DNA of 64,000 nt from Lolium rigidum (GCF_022539505.1 NC_061508.1:345973484-346037483); one strand, 5' to 3'. Counted from the stretch's first letter, positions 10,501 to 22,622 are shown. Notes: generated by a model not told the origin, from the letters alone. Program-made: numbers and translations.

Positions 10501-11901
10501 CGCGAAACCGTCATAGCCAGTCCCCGAGTTTCGGGTTAAGAACCTTGTTCTTAGCGCTAAACTTTAACTAATCTCTTTTTCTTGAACAGCTCACAGCTGA
10601 CGCTCGGAAGGTCCTCTTTGAGGAGCTTCTATGGGAGCACCGGGATCTTGCTGAGGCACATGACAAGTGCCAAGGTAAACTTTTTGTACCTCTGGCATCT
10701 TCTTACCGGAAAGCTTTCTTTCTCTTAACACTCATGATTTTTTGTTTAACAGTCATCCCGGAAGCTTCTATCGAGGCCCTCAAGGCGCAGCTCGCCACCG
10801 CCCAACGTACGACTTCCTGTTTTCCGGTTGGCTTGCTCCTTCTTCATTTAACTGGTGCAACTTTTACTAACATTTTCTTTCCGGGTTCCAGAGGAAAAGG
10901 ACCAGCTTATCCGGCAGCACCAGGAGGAGCTGAGTGCCCAGAGGACCAGCTACCAGGAGCTCAAGGGTCAGCTCATCCAGCTTGGTCTTGACCACGCCAA
11001 GGGGCTGAAGGCTGCCGAAGCCGATGCGGCGGCCAAGCTGCACGAGGCGCTGGAGGACGTCGGTAATGCCCATGTGGTGTTGCAGGCCGAGCTGGAGGAG
11101 GTCGCCAAGGCGCGGAAAGCTGTTGAGGACAAGGCCGCGCGGCTGGAGGCGGAAGGGAAGGAGTATGACCGGCTAATCACGCAAACTGATGCACATGCCT
11201 TCCGTAAGTTTCTTCCTTTTTCTTTTTCCGGTTTTTGCTTATAAGTTTGTTTCTTCCGGTTGGATTTTCTTAGCTTCTTCCTTCTTTGGTTAGGTCTCTT
11301 CCCGGATTCCCAGGCTTTCGCCATAAAGAGGGTTGAAGAGCATCGCGTTGGCCAGGCCCAGGAGAATCTTGGCGCGCCATGGGCCCCCTATGACCATCTG
11401 GTTGCGCTGAATGCGCGGGTCTCCCATATGCGTGCCATTGATCGAAATGTTTCCGACATTCCTGATGTAGCTACCCAGCTCTTCAGGACTCTCTGGCCTG
11501 GAGAAGTGGTGCCGGACACCTTCTCCCTCATCAGCGACCGCCTCAAGGGTGCCGGCAGAAGGATCCGGGAGTGGCAGTGCTCTGCTGCCCGTGCCGGAGC
11601 AGACTCTGCGCTCCGCGTGGCCTGCTCCTGGTACCCGGAGCTGGACTTGGACACCCTCACCGGAGTGCGCGAAGACGCTGAAACCGATCTGGACCCAGTC
11701 CTTACCGCTAAGAGGCAGGATCGGGCGTACCACATCGCGGAGTACGCCGACGTGCGCACCTTCATCCCTCCTCCTCCAGATGTCAAAGATTATCTCAGCG
11801 ACAAGGAGGAAGGTGAAGGCGAGGAGGAGGCCGAAGCTGATGATGCGCCTCCAGAGGGTCCTGGTGCTGGCGATGCTCCCCCTGAAGCCCCTGTTGCCTG
11901 A
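7580..11901 (+). CDS. Spliced antisense ORF of Tat-type element (putative gypsy-type transposon domain protein)
   Basis: Eight exons join in one open frame: 7580-8680, 8723-8911, 8993-9201, 9290-10091, 10590-10674, 10753-10806, 10892-11203 and 11294-11901. They total 3360 bases (1119 residues plus stop), and all seven introns are GT-AG. Residues 1-60 are Ser-rich with a duplicated GSHQES. About 75-270 (YRSRRIPEGVTCRLPG, HFERGFGLPASEFFRKFL, PRANWGYNP-like) resembles the 'putative gypsy type transposon' domain (PF04195) of plant repeat proteins. About 500-690 is rich in Pro, Ala and Ser. About 768-940 is a Glu/Lys/Ala-rich likely coiled coil, and the last 40 residues are acidic. No catalytic motif is seen. 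Such antisense extra ORFs are known in Tat elements and their function is unknown to me. It runs convergently to pol, so the element's own genomic RNA would retain the introns. The exon structure is my manual prediction. Confidence 0.8.
10214..10570. repeat. 76-bp minisatellite in intron 4 of the antisense gene
   Basis: 4.6 tandem copies start at 10214, 10290, 10367, 10442 and 10518. Each begins CAGTCCCCGAGTTT and continues with AAGAACCTTGTTCTTAGCG and GAAACCGTCATAGC. Copies 2-5 are nearly identical; copy 1 is diverged. AAGAACC and GGTTCTT-like words within each unit are partly self-complementary. The array fills most of the 498-base intron. Confidence 0.9.
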
Positions 11902-12612
11902 TTACCTGCTGCTAACTATTTGCCTGTGAAATGCCTGTTGGTCTTGCTGTACTTAAAACACTGTCGGTTAAATTCTACCCCGGTATGCTGGGGTTCATGA
12001 TGTAAAACTCTAAGTTCCCTTTTGGTTGTGGCACAACAGTTTATGCCGGTACGTTATACCGGTGGTTAATTATCTTATGTTTGCCTTAGCATATTTGCTT
12101 ATCGTTTTGATTTTATCCTGCACTGCAAAGATTTCAAAAATTGTTTCCGCATCCAATTCGATGCACATTTGGCTCTTTTGCCTTGGCTCTGCCTGCCTTC
12201 TCTGGGCGTTCTTTGGCGTATGAGCACAAGGTTCTTTTACCAAACAAGCACTTTCTTGAACTTAGAAATAACTTCGAAATTTTGCAAAAAACCGGTTTAA
12301 CCGGGGTTAGTTAAGCTTTTCCGGATTGCTTGTTCCCACTCTCTCTTTTCGCAGTTCGCGTGCTTAATTGCTCCCGGTTTATCTTGCTTGCCATGAAGCC
12401 GGTTTGCGAACAGCAGCAGAGTCGAAGACTCCGGTAGGTTTAGCACGCTACTAAACCGGAAAGAAAAAACGTTCGCTAAGCAACCGGTAAACTGAAAAAA
12501 TAAACATATTGCATGCAACTTTAGGGGTAGTCCCCGAGATTCATTCGAGGTTCCGACATCTTTTTATTCATAGCATATAAGGTACAAAAAAGGAACTTCT
12601 TACTCCATAACT
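11902..12612. other. Convergent intergenic region between the antisense gene and pol
   Basis: About 710 bases separate the stop of the plus-strand gene (11901) from the end of the minus-strand pol (12613). They presumably hold the 3' untranslated region of the spliced gene. Several CCGGT/ACCGG words and one AGTCCCCGAG word (about 12528) are present. No coding region is supported. Confidence 0.6.
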
Positions 12613-15600
12613 TCAAGAGTAGAAAGGACGCAACAGAGCTACATTCCATGGATGCTTTCTCTCCTCTCCGGACCTATCCGCCTTTCCTTTTTTCCACTCC
12701 TGTGCATCGATCAAGTAACAAGCATCATTGTGGAGAGCCTTGCTCACCACGAAGGGACCTTCCCATGGGGGTGAAAGCTTATGCCGGCTTTCAGTGCGCT
12801 GCACCAGGCGTAGCACCAGATCTCCTTCCCGGAATACTCTCGGGTTAACCTTCCGGCTATGATAGAGTCTGAGGTTTCTTCGGTAAATTGCTGTTCTTGC
12901 CAATGCCAACTCTCTTGCTTCTTCTAGCAAGTCCACATCATTTTTCCGGCCTCTTTGACCTCTTGCTCGGTATAGAGTTGTACCCTTGGTGAATCATGGA
13001 TGATGTCGGTTGGTATAACCGCTTCTGCTCCGTACACCATGAAGAATGGAGTGTATCCGGTGGACCGGTTTGGAGTTGTTCTTATGCTCCATAGTACTGA
13101 TGGTAGTTCATCGAGCCAACACCCCGGTGACTTTTCTACCGCGTCGATGAGTCTTGGCTTGATACCGGAAAGTACCAAAGCATTCGTTCTTTCTACTTGG
13201 CCATTGCCTTGTGGGTGTGCCACTGAGCACAAATCCAACCGGATGTTGTTGTCCTCACAAAAACTTTTGAACTCACCTTGAGCAAAGTTGGTTCCATTGT
13301 CTGTGATGATGCTATGCGGGTAACCATACCGCAAAATGACACCTTTTAAGAACTTCACCGCTGTGCGCCCATCACACTTTGCGATAGGTTTCACTTCTAG
13401 CCACTTGGTGAATTTATCCACCATAACCAAGATGTGAGTCATGCTGCTCCTTGCAGTTTTGAATGGGCCAACCATATCAAGGCACCAAACAACAAACGGC
13501 CATGTTAGCGGTATTGTTTTTAAACTGGACGCTGGGGTATGATTTTGCTTGGCGTACCTCTGGCACCCATTGCATTTTCTTACCAAATCCTCAGCGTTTT
13601 CCAAAGCAGTAGGCCAGTAGAACCCATGCCGGAATACTTTTGCTACCAGCGCCCTTGATGAAGCCTGGTGCCCACATTCTCCTTGGTGAATTTCCTCGAG
13701 CATTTCTTTTCCTTCCTCCGGTTCCACACACCTTTGAAGGACACCGGTTACACTTCTCTTGTACACCTCACCGTTGATGATGGTGTACGCTTTGGACCTC
13801 CTCTGGATCCTTCTGGATTCATTTTCGTCGTCCGGCAAGGTGCCATTGATCAGGAATTCCTTAATAGGTTTAACCCACGATGGTGCCTCTCGAACCAGAA
13901 ACACCGGTGCATCTATCTCCATGTTATCCACCAGCATTGCCTCTTCCGGTACAACTGCAACAGTCCCCGAGCTTGCCAGTGCAGTCCCCGAGTTTACAGG
14001 AGTAGTCCCCGGGTTTACCGGAGCAGTCCCCGGGTTCTTTTCATCGATGTCCATGGGTACTATGTGTGACTCTGGTATGAAAATTGATTCCGACTCCGGG
14101 CTAGGTTTGATCGACGGCACCCTTAAGTGTTCCAAGGCTATTCCGGGAGGAATTTCTTGCCTAGACGGGCCCAGTTTGGACAAAGCATCCGCGGCTTCAT
14201 TTTCCGCTCGCGGTATATGGTGAAACTCACAGCCCTCAAAGAAGCCGACAATCTTTTGCACGTGAAACCGGTACGAGGCCATGTTTGCATCCTTCGCGTC
14301 CCAATCTCCGAAACATTGTTGTACCACGAGATCTGAATCTCCATAGCAAATGATCCGGTGCACACCGATTTCTTTTGCTACTCTAAGCCCATGAATCAGA
14401 GCCTCGTACTCAGCAACATTGTTTGATGCCCTGAAATGCACTTGCAGAACATACCGAAGATGATCTCCCTTAGGCGAGGTAAGCACCACACCAGCACCTA
14501 GACCCTCTTTTAGTTTGGATCCGTCGAAGTGCATCTTCCAGTACTCTATTCTTTGATCTGGCGGCTTGTATTGCATTTCCGCCCAATCAACAAGGAAATC
14601 AGCCAAAGCTTGTGATTTTATGGCATCTCTCCTTTCGTACACCGGTACATACGGTGATATCTGAATTGCCCACTTTGCAATCCTTCCGCTAGCATCCTTG
14701 TTGCACATGATATCGGAAATGGGTGCCTCACTTACCACTTTCATGGGGTGTTCCTCAAAGTAATGCTTAAGCTTTGTGGCGGCCATGTACACGCCATAAG
14801 TCATCTTTTGGAAGTGAGGGTAGTTTTGTTTCGAGAGGGAGAGCACCTCGCTCATGTAGTATACCGGCCTCTGGACGGTTTTTCCTTCCTCTTCTCTTTC
14901 AACCACAACTACCACACTCACAACCCGATTTGTTGCTGCTATATATAATAGCATAGGCTCCCTTTCTAGAGGCGAAGCCAGTATAGGCGCTGTAGCTAGC
15001 ATTGTTTTTAGCTCTTTAAACGCTGCGTCTGCCTGAGGGGTCCAGACGAACGTGTCAGATTTTTTCATAAGAGCATAGAGTGGCAGAGCTTTTTCTCCCA
15101 ACCTGCTTATGAACCGGCTTAGCGATGCCAAGCTTCCGGTAAACTTCTGCACGTCTTTGAGATCGCGCGGTATGGTCATTCTTTCGATTGCCCGGATTTT
15201 TACCGGATTGACCTCAATGCCCCGGCTTGATACGAGAAAGCCAAGCAACTTGCCGGCAGGGACACCGAAGGTACATTTTGCCGGATTAAGCTTCATCCGG
15301 AATCTTCTCAAGTTATCAAATGTTTGTCGGAGGTCGTCGATTAAGGTTTCTTTTACGTTGGTTTTTACCACGACATCGTCCACATAGACTTGCACATTTT
15401 TTCCGATTTGTTCAAACAAGCATTTTTGCATACAGCGCTGGTACGTTGCACCAGCGTTGCGCAAACCAAAAGGCATAGTGACATAGCAATAAGCCCCGTG
15501 CGGGGTAATAAACGCAGTTTTTATTTGATCTTCCTTTTTCAAGGGGATTTGGTGGAAACCGGAATAAGCATCCAGGAAAGACAACAGCTCGCATCCTGCA

Positions 15601-16885
15601 GTGGAATCAATCACTTGATCGATCCGAGGTAAAGGAAAAGGGTCTTTCGGGCAAGCTTTGTTCAAGTTGGTGTAATCGATGCACATGCGCCACACTTTTG
15701 GAGCTTTTGCTTCCATGTTCTCTTCTTTCTTCTTCTCGACCAGCACCGGATTGGCTAGCCACTCAGTGTGCAGTACCTCCACGATGAAACCGGCAACCAG
15801 TAACTTTGTCACCTCTTCTCCAATGATCTTTCTCCTGTCTTCAGCAAACCGGCGTAACGGCTGCCTTACCGGCTTTACATCTTTCCGGACATTCAATGAG
15901 TGCTCAGCCAGCTCCCTCGGAACACCTACCAAGTCATCTGTAGACCAGGCAAAGATATTCCGATTCTCATGGAGGAAGCTGACGAGCGCGCTTTCCTATG
16001 CCTCATTCATGCCGGCACTGATACGAACGGTGCGCTCAGGGTAAGCCGGGTCCAGCACAATGTCCTTTGTTTCTTTTGTCGGCTTGAATGCCGGTGAGCC
16101 CAGGTTTGCACTCATTGCCGCTAAACTCAACTATGAGGACTGAGCCAGCGCAACTGCAGTTTGCATCCTCCTTTTTTCTTCAGCGATCACCAGCGATTCT
16201 GCCAGGTTTGATCCAGCGGAAGCTGTTTCCAGTGAGACTTTGTAGTTTCCCACCACAGTTAAGGGTCCGCGAGGTGCCGGCATTTTCATCTTGAGATATG
16301 CCGTGTGAGTTGAGGCCATGAAAGCACCCAATGCCGGTCTTCCCAGCAAAGCATGGTAAGGACTTCTAAGTCCACCACCTCAAACTCAAGGTTTTCAACC
16401 CGGCAATTGTCACGTCCTCCAAACGACACATCCACCCGGACTTTTCCAACCGGTGCGCAGGACAGGCCCGGAACGATTCCATGGAACGTCGTGCGCGTTG
16501 GCTGAAGCATGTTTTCTGTTATGCCCAGCATGTTCATGGTGTGTCGGTACATGATGTTTATACTACTCCCATTGTCTATCAGCACCTTGCTGAATTTGAC
16601 TCGAGCATTTGGCCCTTGCATGATGGGATCCAAGACAAGAGCATAGCCACCCGGATTAGGCATGATTTTAGGGTGATCCTTGAATGACCACGAGATCTCT
16701 TGATCAGACCACAGCATGTATTTTGGTACTGCCGGCATCACCGCGTTCACTTTCATAGAACGGCGATGCAGGCTCTGTCTGTCGGTTGGCTCGATTACGA
16801 ACACAACGCAGCACATATCTGGGTCATGGTAAACATTCCGGCCCAAAGGTGCCGGTGGAGGTGGTTGGCCATTGCCTTCTCCCAC
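12613..16885 (-). pseudogene. pol: Element G pol: protease, reverse transcriptase, two RNases H, integrase (broken)
   Basis: The aspartic protease lies at 16885-16131 (LIDNGSS in place of the usual D-S/T/G-G motif), with a one-base frameshift near 16355. An in-frame TAG at 15996-15998 precedes the 1002-codon open frame 15932-12924. In that frame: reverse transcriptase about residues 60-235 with YVDD at 183-186; a degenerate first RNase H about 295-450; a second RNase H about 463-587 with D470, E510, D532 and D582; integrase zinc motif H749, H755, C787, C790; and integrase core D819, D878, E914. A Gly/Thr/Pro/Asn repeat linker lies at 633-661. A frameshift near 12935 separates the integrase C-terminus (12936-12613). 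At least three lesions make it non-functional as read. The dual RNase H is a Tat-lineage hallmark. Confidence 0.92.
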
Positions 16886-17371
16886 TGGTTAACTTGCTGG
16901 TACTGCTGCCGGTTTGGCTGTACCGGTAAGGCGTTTGCCCCGGTAAGCGGTGGTGGTGGTGGTAGCTGTTGTTGCCGCGGCATGTCTTGCGGTGGTTGTG
17001 CATCTTTTACCGTTCCCTTTTGCATCAAGTACTTGGTCCAGGTACAATCCTTCGTCAGATGGTTTGACGGCCGGGTGTGCCGGATTCGGTGTGTGCCACC
17101 GGCAAGGTTGGTCCATGGCAGCTTCCATGATGTACTTCGCGGGTTCTTGCCAGTTCCTTTTCTGACCCCAAGGCTTCTTTTCTACCCACTATTTCTTAGG
17201 ACCCGCCCATGGCTGCGATCCGGTTCTCTGTCTCTGACTGCCGCTGGCCTCAGAGTTTTCTTGTACAGCAGCAACTTGCTGCGGACCATACCTTCGATCC
17301 GGAAAATCTTCCCTTCTCTTGTTGTTCCGGTTATCCCGGTGTTGCTCTTGGCGCTGCTGTTCCGGCTCAGG

Positions 17372-19255
17372 TTATACTGCCGGCTGCGTTGGGTCTCCCA
17401 ACGCATAGCTATCCGCCACACGTATCATCTCTGCCAACGTTGTCAGCATGTTCCGCTGCAGCTTCTGCCACAACGGTGAACCTCTTCTGCATCCACTGCT
17501 AAACCAAGCAATGGCTTGTGCCTCTATCACCCCCTCACAGGAGTTCCTTGTAGTGTTCCATCGGGCCAGATAATCCCGGTCTGTTTCATTTGGGCGCTGC
17601 ACGCACAAAGCGAGCTGCTGCGGCCTGTTTGGCCTTTGATAGGTGCTGCTGAAGTTGCTCACGAAAGCTTCCTCAAAGTCCAGCCAACCATTTATACTTC
17701 CTGCCGGCAAGTTGTTTAGCCAAATTCTTGCCGGTCCTACCAAGAATGATGGTATGGTTCTTATGGCCCAACGCCGGTTTCCTCCTCCTGCTACGGTTCC
17801 TCCGCCGCCTGCGACGTATACCGCGGTCACGTAATCCGCGAGCCAGTCTTCCGGCTTCGTGGTGCCATCGTATGTTTTTGTGTCACGGGGCAACATAAAG
17901 TTGCGAACTGTTGGCTTTTCTTTCATGATCCTTGGGCCAAAACACTTTGGGCCCAGAGGACCTTCTTCCTCTATCATTTCTGACAAGTATACTCTATCCA
18001 GACGGTGCCTCGCATCCCGTTCCGGTAGGTATCTTTCTCCCAGATGCTCCCCCAACGGGTTCCGGTATGCTGCCGGTCTTGTGGAATCAGCCTCATCGTA
18101 ACATTCCGGTACCGCGGCCCTTGCCTGCCGGTACCTTGGGGGATCTATTTCCTCCTCATCGTACGCCGCCCTTGCAGCTCGATAGTTTTGCCCGGTCTCT
18201 TGTCTGCCGGCATGATTGTTTCCGGCATAGCCTTCTTTGGCGTAGCCTCTGTTTGCCCCTTGGCCTTTTCTACCGGCATCATATTGCCCGGCTTGTTGTT
18301 TTCCGGCAAGGACCGGATCATACACATTCATCTGCTGCGCATTCATTTCTTTTTCTCTTCTTCTGTCCGGATGGGGGGACGAAGCCTGCCCATGGGACTT
18401 GCTACCGGCATTCCTCGTCGAACGCGCAGATTTCGAAGCCACAGCCTTGTTCAGCTTATCAAGCTGCTCAGCATTTTGATGCTCGATAGTTTCAAGAAGT
18501 TCCCGGACACGCTCTTGTTGTTTTGCCAGAGCGTCCCCGGAAAGCGAGTCACACAGCGCTACGGCAGCTTTAGCAGCTTTTATTGTTTTATCCAGGCTAC
18601 TGTACTTAGGTTTTTCTACTATGTTCACAGATGCAGAAGTGCTTTTGCCGGCAGCAATTGCTTTGCGCAAATCCTGATCTAGATTGCGAGCCTTAAGCCG
18701 GTTTTCCGGTATCCTAGCAGCATGAGCACTAACAGAAGCAAAGCCATGGGCAGCGTTATACTCACGCACGGTTAGGTTCAGCTCGCGCTACGCCCTGACG
18801 ACGTCCTTGCCGCTCTCGAGTATCTTCTGGCGCTGCGCCTCCAGCTCCGCCTGAGCCGCTGCCGGGTCGATGTTCTGCGCGATGGGGGTGGCGATGACGT
18901 TCATCGCCGATTGGAGTGGTGTTTCCGGCGATGCGGATGATGCTCCCGCAGCGCCTGCGCCGCGTTCCAGCGATGGCTTGGCCGCACGGGTCGAAACCGC
19001 ACCACCAGCACCTTCTTCCGCAGCTTCATTGCCGGCGTCGACCGCGCCTGCCATCATCACCTCCACGCTGCCAGGAGCGCGGCCAGCATGTAGCCATCTT
19101 GGTGGATCCGGCGCCACCAGTACCGGCGAGAGGCACTGGCGCACAGGGACGGTGCCGAAGTAGATGCGGTGGCTGCCGAACTCGATGATGCGGCCGTTCT
19201 TGGGGAAGATGCCGCCGTTGGCGAAGCAGCCCGCGTTGTCGTTGATGAAGTCCAT
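17372..19255 (-). pseudogene. gag: Element G gag
   Basis: The frame is open from the primer-site region and the first sensible Met is at 19255 (MDFINDNAGCF). One in-frame TAG at 18788-18790 interrupts it. It then runs from 18787 to the stop at 17372. The Gag domain is recognisable in 'GPKCFGPRI', 'LPRDTKTYDGTTKPEDWLADY', 'IPSFLVGPARIWLNNLP' and 'DRDYLARW', the RIRE2-type pattern. The middle is basic and Gln/Ala/Gly-rich. The region 17371-16886 holds the rest of Gag in other frames (a CRWHTP zinc-binding-like block near 17090, Gln/Pro-rich tracts), so further frameshifts lie between gag and protease. Confidence 0.85.
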
Positions 19256-19350
19256 GGCGTAGATGCGCTGCACCAGCGCGGAGACCGTACGCTGGCCGGC
19301 GACGTCGAGGATGCCCGCCCGAATGTGAACTCCAGCAAGCGCCACTTCAT

Positions 19351-19370
19351 GCCCCACGGTGGGCGCAAAC
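19351..19370 (-). other. Primer binding site of element G
   Basis: On the minus strand GTTTGCGCCCACCGTGGGGC directly follows the LTR end at 19371. This is the form I know from RIRE2/Tat-type elements; the tRNA was not verified. Confidence 0.75.
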
Positions 19371-20092
19371 TGTCGTCGTGGTGAACGAGCAGATGCCATG
19401 GGATGGCTTAAGTTGGGGCCGAATGGGCGCAAGAGGATTCGGGGGAGGGTTTGCGACTGGGTAGAACGAACTTCCGGATGCTTTCCTCAAGAACACAACC
19501 AAAGGCCGGTATGCAAGAAGAGAGACAAGAGGAAGAACTCTGCTCTAGATCGCTAGCTTCATTGATCTCAACATGGTTACAGGTTTCTGAGTGTACATGA
19601 GCGTCTCTGGATTGATCCTCTAACCTCTCGTTCGTGCCCGTAATAGGCTATGCCCCCTCTCCTTATATAGGGGAGAGGGTGGCTTACAGAGCAAGAAACC
19701 CTAATGGCATCTTTGACTGGACAAACTACTTTACAAAGCTACTTTAATCATGGATGACGCCGGGGTCTTCTTTAATCAGGGACGCTGACGTCCTCCGGCT
19801 TCTTTTAGCGTCACCCCTCTCTTTGGCGCCAGGGCTCCGATTAAAGTCACTTTTCCTAGCTCATCCTTGTCTTCTAGTTCTGAAGAGAATCTTTGAACGG
19901 TCTTGCCGACCTGCCCTCCTTCCGGTATCTTCTTTATCTGGTTCCGGTATACCCCTCTGGGGATACCAGCATGTCCTTACTTAGCCAAGCTCTTATCTTT
20001 GTGCTCCGGTAAGAATATTAAACAGGTATCTTGATGGCTCAAACCATCCGATTTGGCATGCCTTTGGCATACCGGGGGTCATCCCCCCAACA
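19371..20092 (-). repeat. Element G 5' LTR
   Basis: This is the direct repeat of 5911-6632. The TATA box inside the CCCTCTCC/GGAGAGGG arms is at 19655-19679. It is followed on the right by the AACTT duplication and then element C sequence. Confidence 0.95.
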
Positions 20093-20097
20093 AACTT

Positions 20098-21123
20098 CCT
20101 CATATAACTCGACTTGAGACAAGTAAAGGGAAATCACAAATAAAGGTGCATAGGAAATCATAATTGGTGATGGAAAACTTCGTTCTTTGTCAGGGAACAA
20201 CTAATAGATTGTACTTATCTTTTGAATAAAGCCTTTATATTAGAGCTTATATGGCAGATCTTATATGCTCAATCATAGCAATCTCCTCATAATCATTGAT
20301 AACCTTCAAAGTCATATCCATTCAGATAAAATTTGTACTAAACAAGGAAGGATAAAAGACATGATTACATAGATCACAATATAATGGTTAGATCACAACA
20401 ACTCAGTTGCTTGCTTGAGATAGAGGGGAATAGGTTTACTGACTCAACATAAAAGTAAAAGATAGGCCCTTCGCAGAGGGAAGCATGGATTAAATCATGT
20501 GCTCGAGCTTTTCAAGTTTTGAAATCATATAGAGAGCATAAAAGTAAAGTGTTGAGAGGTGTTTGTTGTTGTCAACGAATGGTAGTGGGCACTCTAACCC
20601 CCTTGCCAAACAGACTTTCAAAGAGCGGATCATGAAGGACGTTATCTCTACCAGCAAGGTAGATCACCGCTCTTCTCTTTTGTTTACACATGTACTTTAG
20701 TTTTATTTATGGATGACACTCTCCCAACCTTTGCTTTCACAAGCCATGGCTAACCGAATCCTCGGGTGCCTTCCAAGGTTTCACATACCATGGAGGAGTG
20801 TCTATTGCAAAATTAAGTTGCTTACTGATGAATCAGGGCAAAACATGTGAAGAGAATTATTAATGAAAGTTAATTAATTGGGACTGGGAACCCCGTTGCC
20901 AGCTCTTTTTGCAAAATTATTGGATAAGCGGATGTGCCACTAGTCCATTGGTGAAAGTTGCCCAACAAGATTGAAAGATGAAACACCACATACTTCCTCA
21001 TGAGCTATAAAACATTGGCACAAATAAGGAGTAATAAGGTTTCGAATTGTTTAAAGGTAGCACATGAAGTATTTACTTGGAGTGGCACAAAATACCACAT
21101 AGTAGGTAGTTATGGTGGATACA
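20098..21123 (-). other. Noncoding 3' region of element C between insertions G and B
   Basis: No supported ORF. The sequence continues element C from 5763-5910 and resembles the 3' noncoding tracts of B and E in places (for example the stretch near 21085-21120 matches 27860-27890 and 46790-46810). The ATACA duplication of element B begins at 21119. Confidence 0.7.
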
Positions 21124-22622
21124 TGATGTCTACGCACGCTTCTATTCCTGTAGACAGTGTTGGTCCTTCAAGAGCAGAGGTTTGTAGAACAGCAGCAAGT
21201 TTCCCTTAAGTGAATCACCCAAGGTTTATCGAACTCAGGGAGGTAGAGGTCAAAGATATCCCTCTCAAGGAACCCTGCAATTACGATACAAGAAGTCTCT
21301 TGTGTCCCCAACACACCTAATACACTTGTCAGATGTATATGTGCACTAGTTCGGCGAAGAGATAGTGAAATACAAGTAATATGGATGATTGTAAGTAGTA
21401 ATTGCAATCTGAAATAAAGATGGCAGCAAGCAAACATGTAACAGAACTTGTTGGAAACGGTGTTTCAATGCTTAGAAACAAGGCATAGGGATCATACTTT
21501 CACTAGTGGACACTCTCAACATTGATCAAATAACTGAATGGATAAATGCTACTTTCTATACAATCTCTTGTTGGATAACAAACACCATTCATTGTGTAGG
21601 GCTACAAGAGCTCCCTCGAGCCGGAGTGAACAAGCTCCACAACATTCGGAGTTCATATTTAAGTAACCTCTAGAGTGCATAATAGACCGTTGCAATTTAG
21701 ACCGAGTACTAACATAGCATACACACTGTCAACAGTAGCTATGAAAGGGGGAATAGATCGCATCAATACTATCATAGTAATAGTTAACTCCATAATCAAC
21801 AAGAGATTACAATCATAACCTATGCCAATTACTACATGATGCACACACTGCCAACGTTACATCATGGAGGAGGAATAGAGTACTTTAATAACATCACTAG
21901 AGTAGCACATAGATTAATAGTGATACAAAGCTCATCATATGGATCTCAATCATGTAAGGCAGCTCATGAGATCATTGTATTGAAGTACATGGGAGAGAGA
22001 TTAACCACATAGCTACCGGTACAGCCCTTAGCCTCGAGGGAGAACTACTCCCTCCTCATCATGGGAGACAGCGATGGAGATGAAGATGGCGGTGGTGTCG
22101 ATGGAGATGACTCCGGGGGCAATTCCCCGTCCCGGCAGGGTGCTGGAACAGAGACTTCTGTCCCCCGAATTGGAGTTTTGCGATGGCGGCGGCGTCCCTG
22201 GAGTCTTTCTGGAGTTTCGTCAATCGGTGTCGAAGTTTTAGGTCAAGAGGAGTCTTATAGGCGAAGAGGCGGAGTCGGAGGGGCCACGGGGGACCCACAC
22301 ACTAGGGGGCGCCCCCCCTTGGCCGCGCCGCCTTGTGGGGTGGGGCCCCCTGGCTCCCCTCTGGCCCCTCTTCGGTGCTCTGGAAGCTTCCGGGAAAAAT
22401 AAGATATTTGGCGTTGATTTCGTCCGATTCCGAGAATATTTCCTTTGTAGGATTTCTGAAACCAAAAACAGCAGAAAACAGCAACTGGCTCTTCGGCATC
22501 TTGTCAATAGGTTAGTTCAGGAAAATGCATCAAAACGATATAAAGTGTGAACAAAACATGTATGTATTGTCATAAAACTGTCATGGAACATCAGAAATTA
22601 TAGATACGTTGGAGACGTATCA
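21124..22622 (-). repeat. Element B 3' LTR
   Basis: This is the direct repeat of 30178-31350 + 39499-39827. It is intact and shows the uninterrupted sequence around the element A insertion site (near 22290), which confirms the split in the other copy. The minus strand starts TGATACGTCTCCAACGTATC. Confidence 0.95.

Larger units (their letters stand above)
5911..20092 (-). mobile_element. Element G, Ty3 Tat-lineage (RIRE2-like) retrotransposon with antisense gene
   Basis: 722-bp LTRs at 5911-6632 and 19371-20092, about 2 percent apart by eye, are flanked by AACTT at 5906-5910 and 20093-20097. On the minus strand the order is primer site 19351-19370, gag (19255-17372), protease and polymerase (16885-12613), then a long 3' region of about 6 kb that contains a spliced gene on the plus strand (7580-11901). 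The order protease, reverse transcriptase, degenerate RNase H, second RNase H, integrase and the antisense ORF between pol and the 3' LTR are hallmarks I know from the Tat lineage (RIRE2, Grande, Retand). No clear polypurine tract precedes the 3' LTR. gag and pol carry stops and frameshifts. Confidence 0.93.

Noticed and set aside
16700..17479. 259-codon plus-strand ORF opposite the gag-pol junction
   Set aside because: It is a Cys/Arg/Leu-rich shadow of the Gln/Pro-rich minus-strand Gag tail.
17932..18682. Plus-strand ORFs of 185 and 212 codons opposite gag
   Set aside because: They mirror the minus-strand Gag coding sequence and have no recognisable domain.
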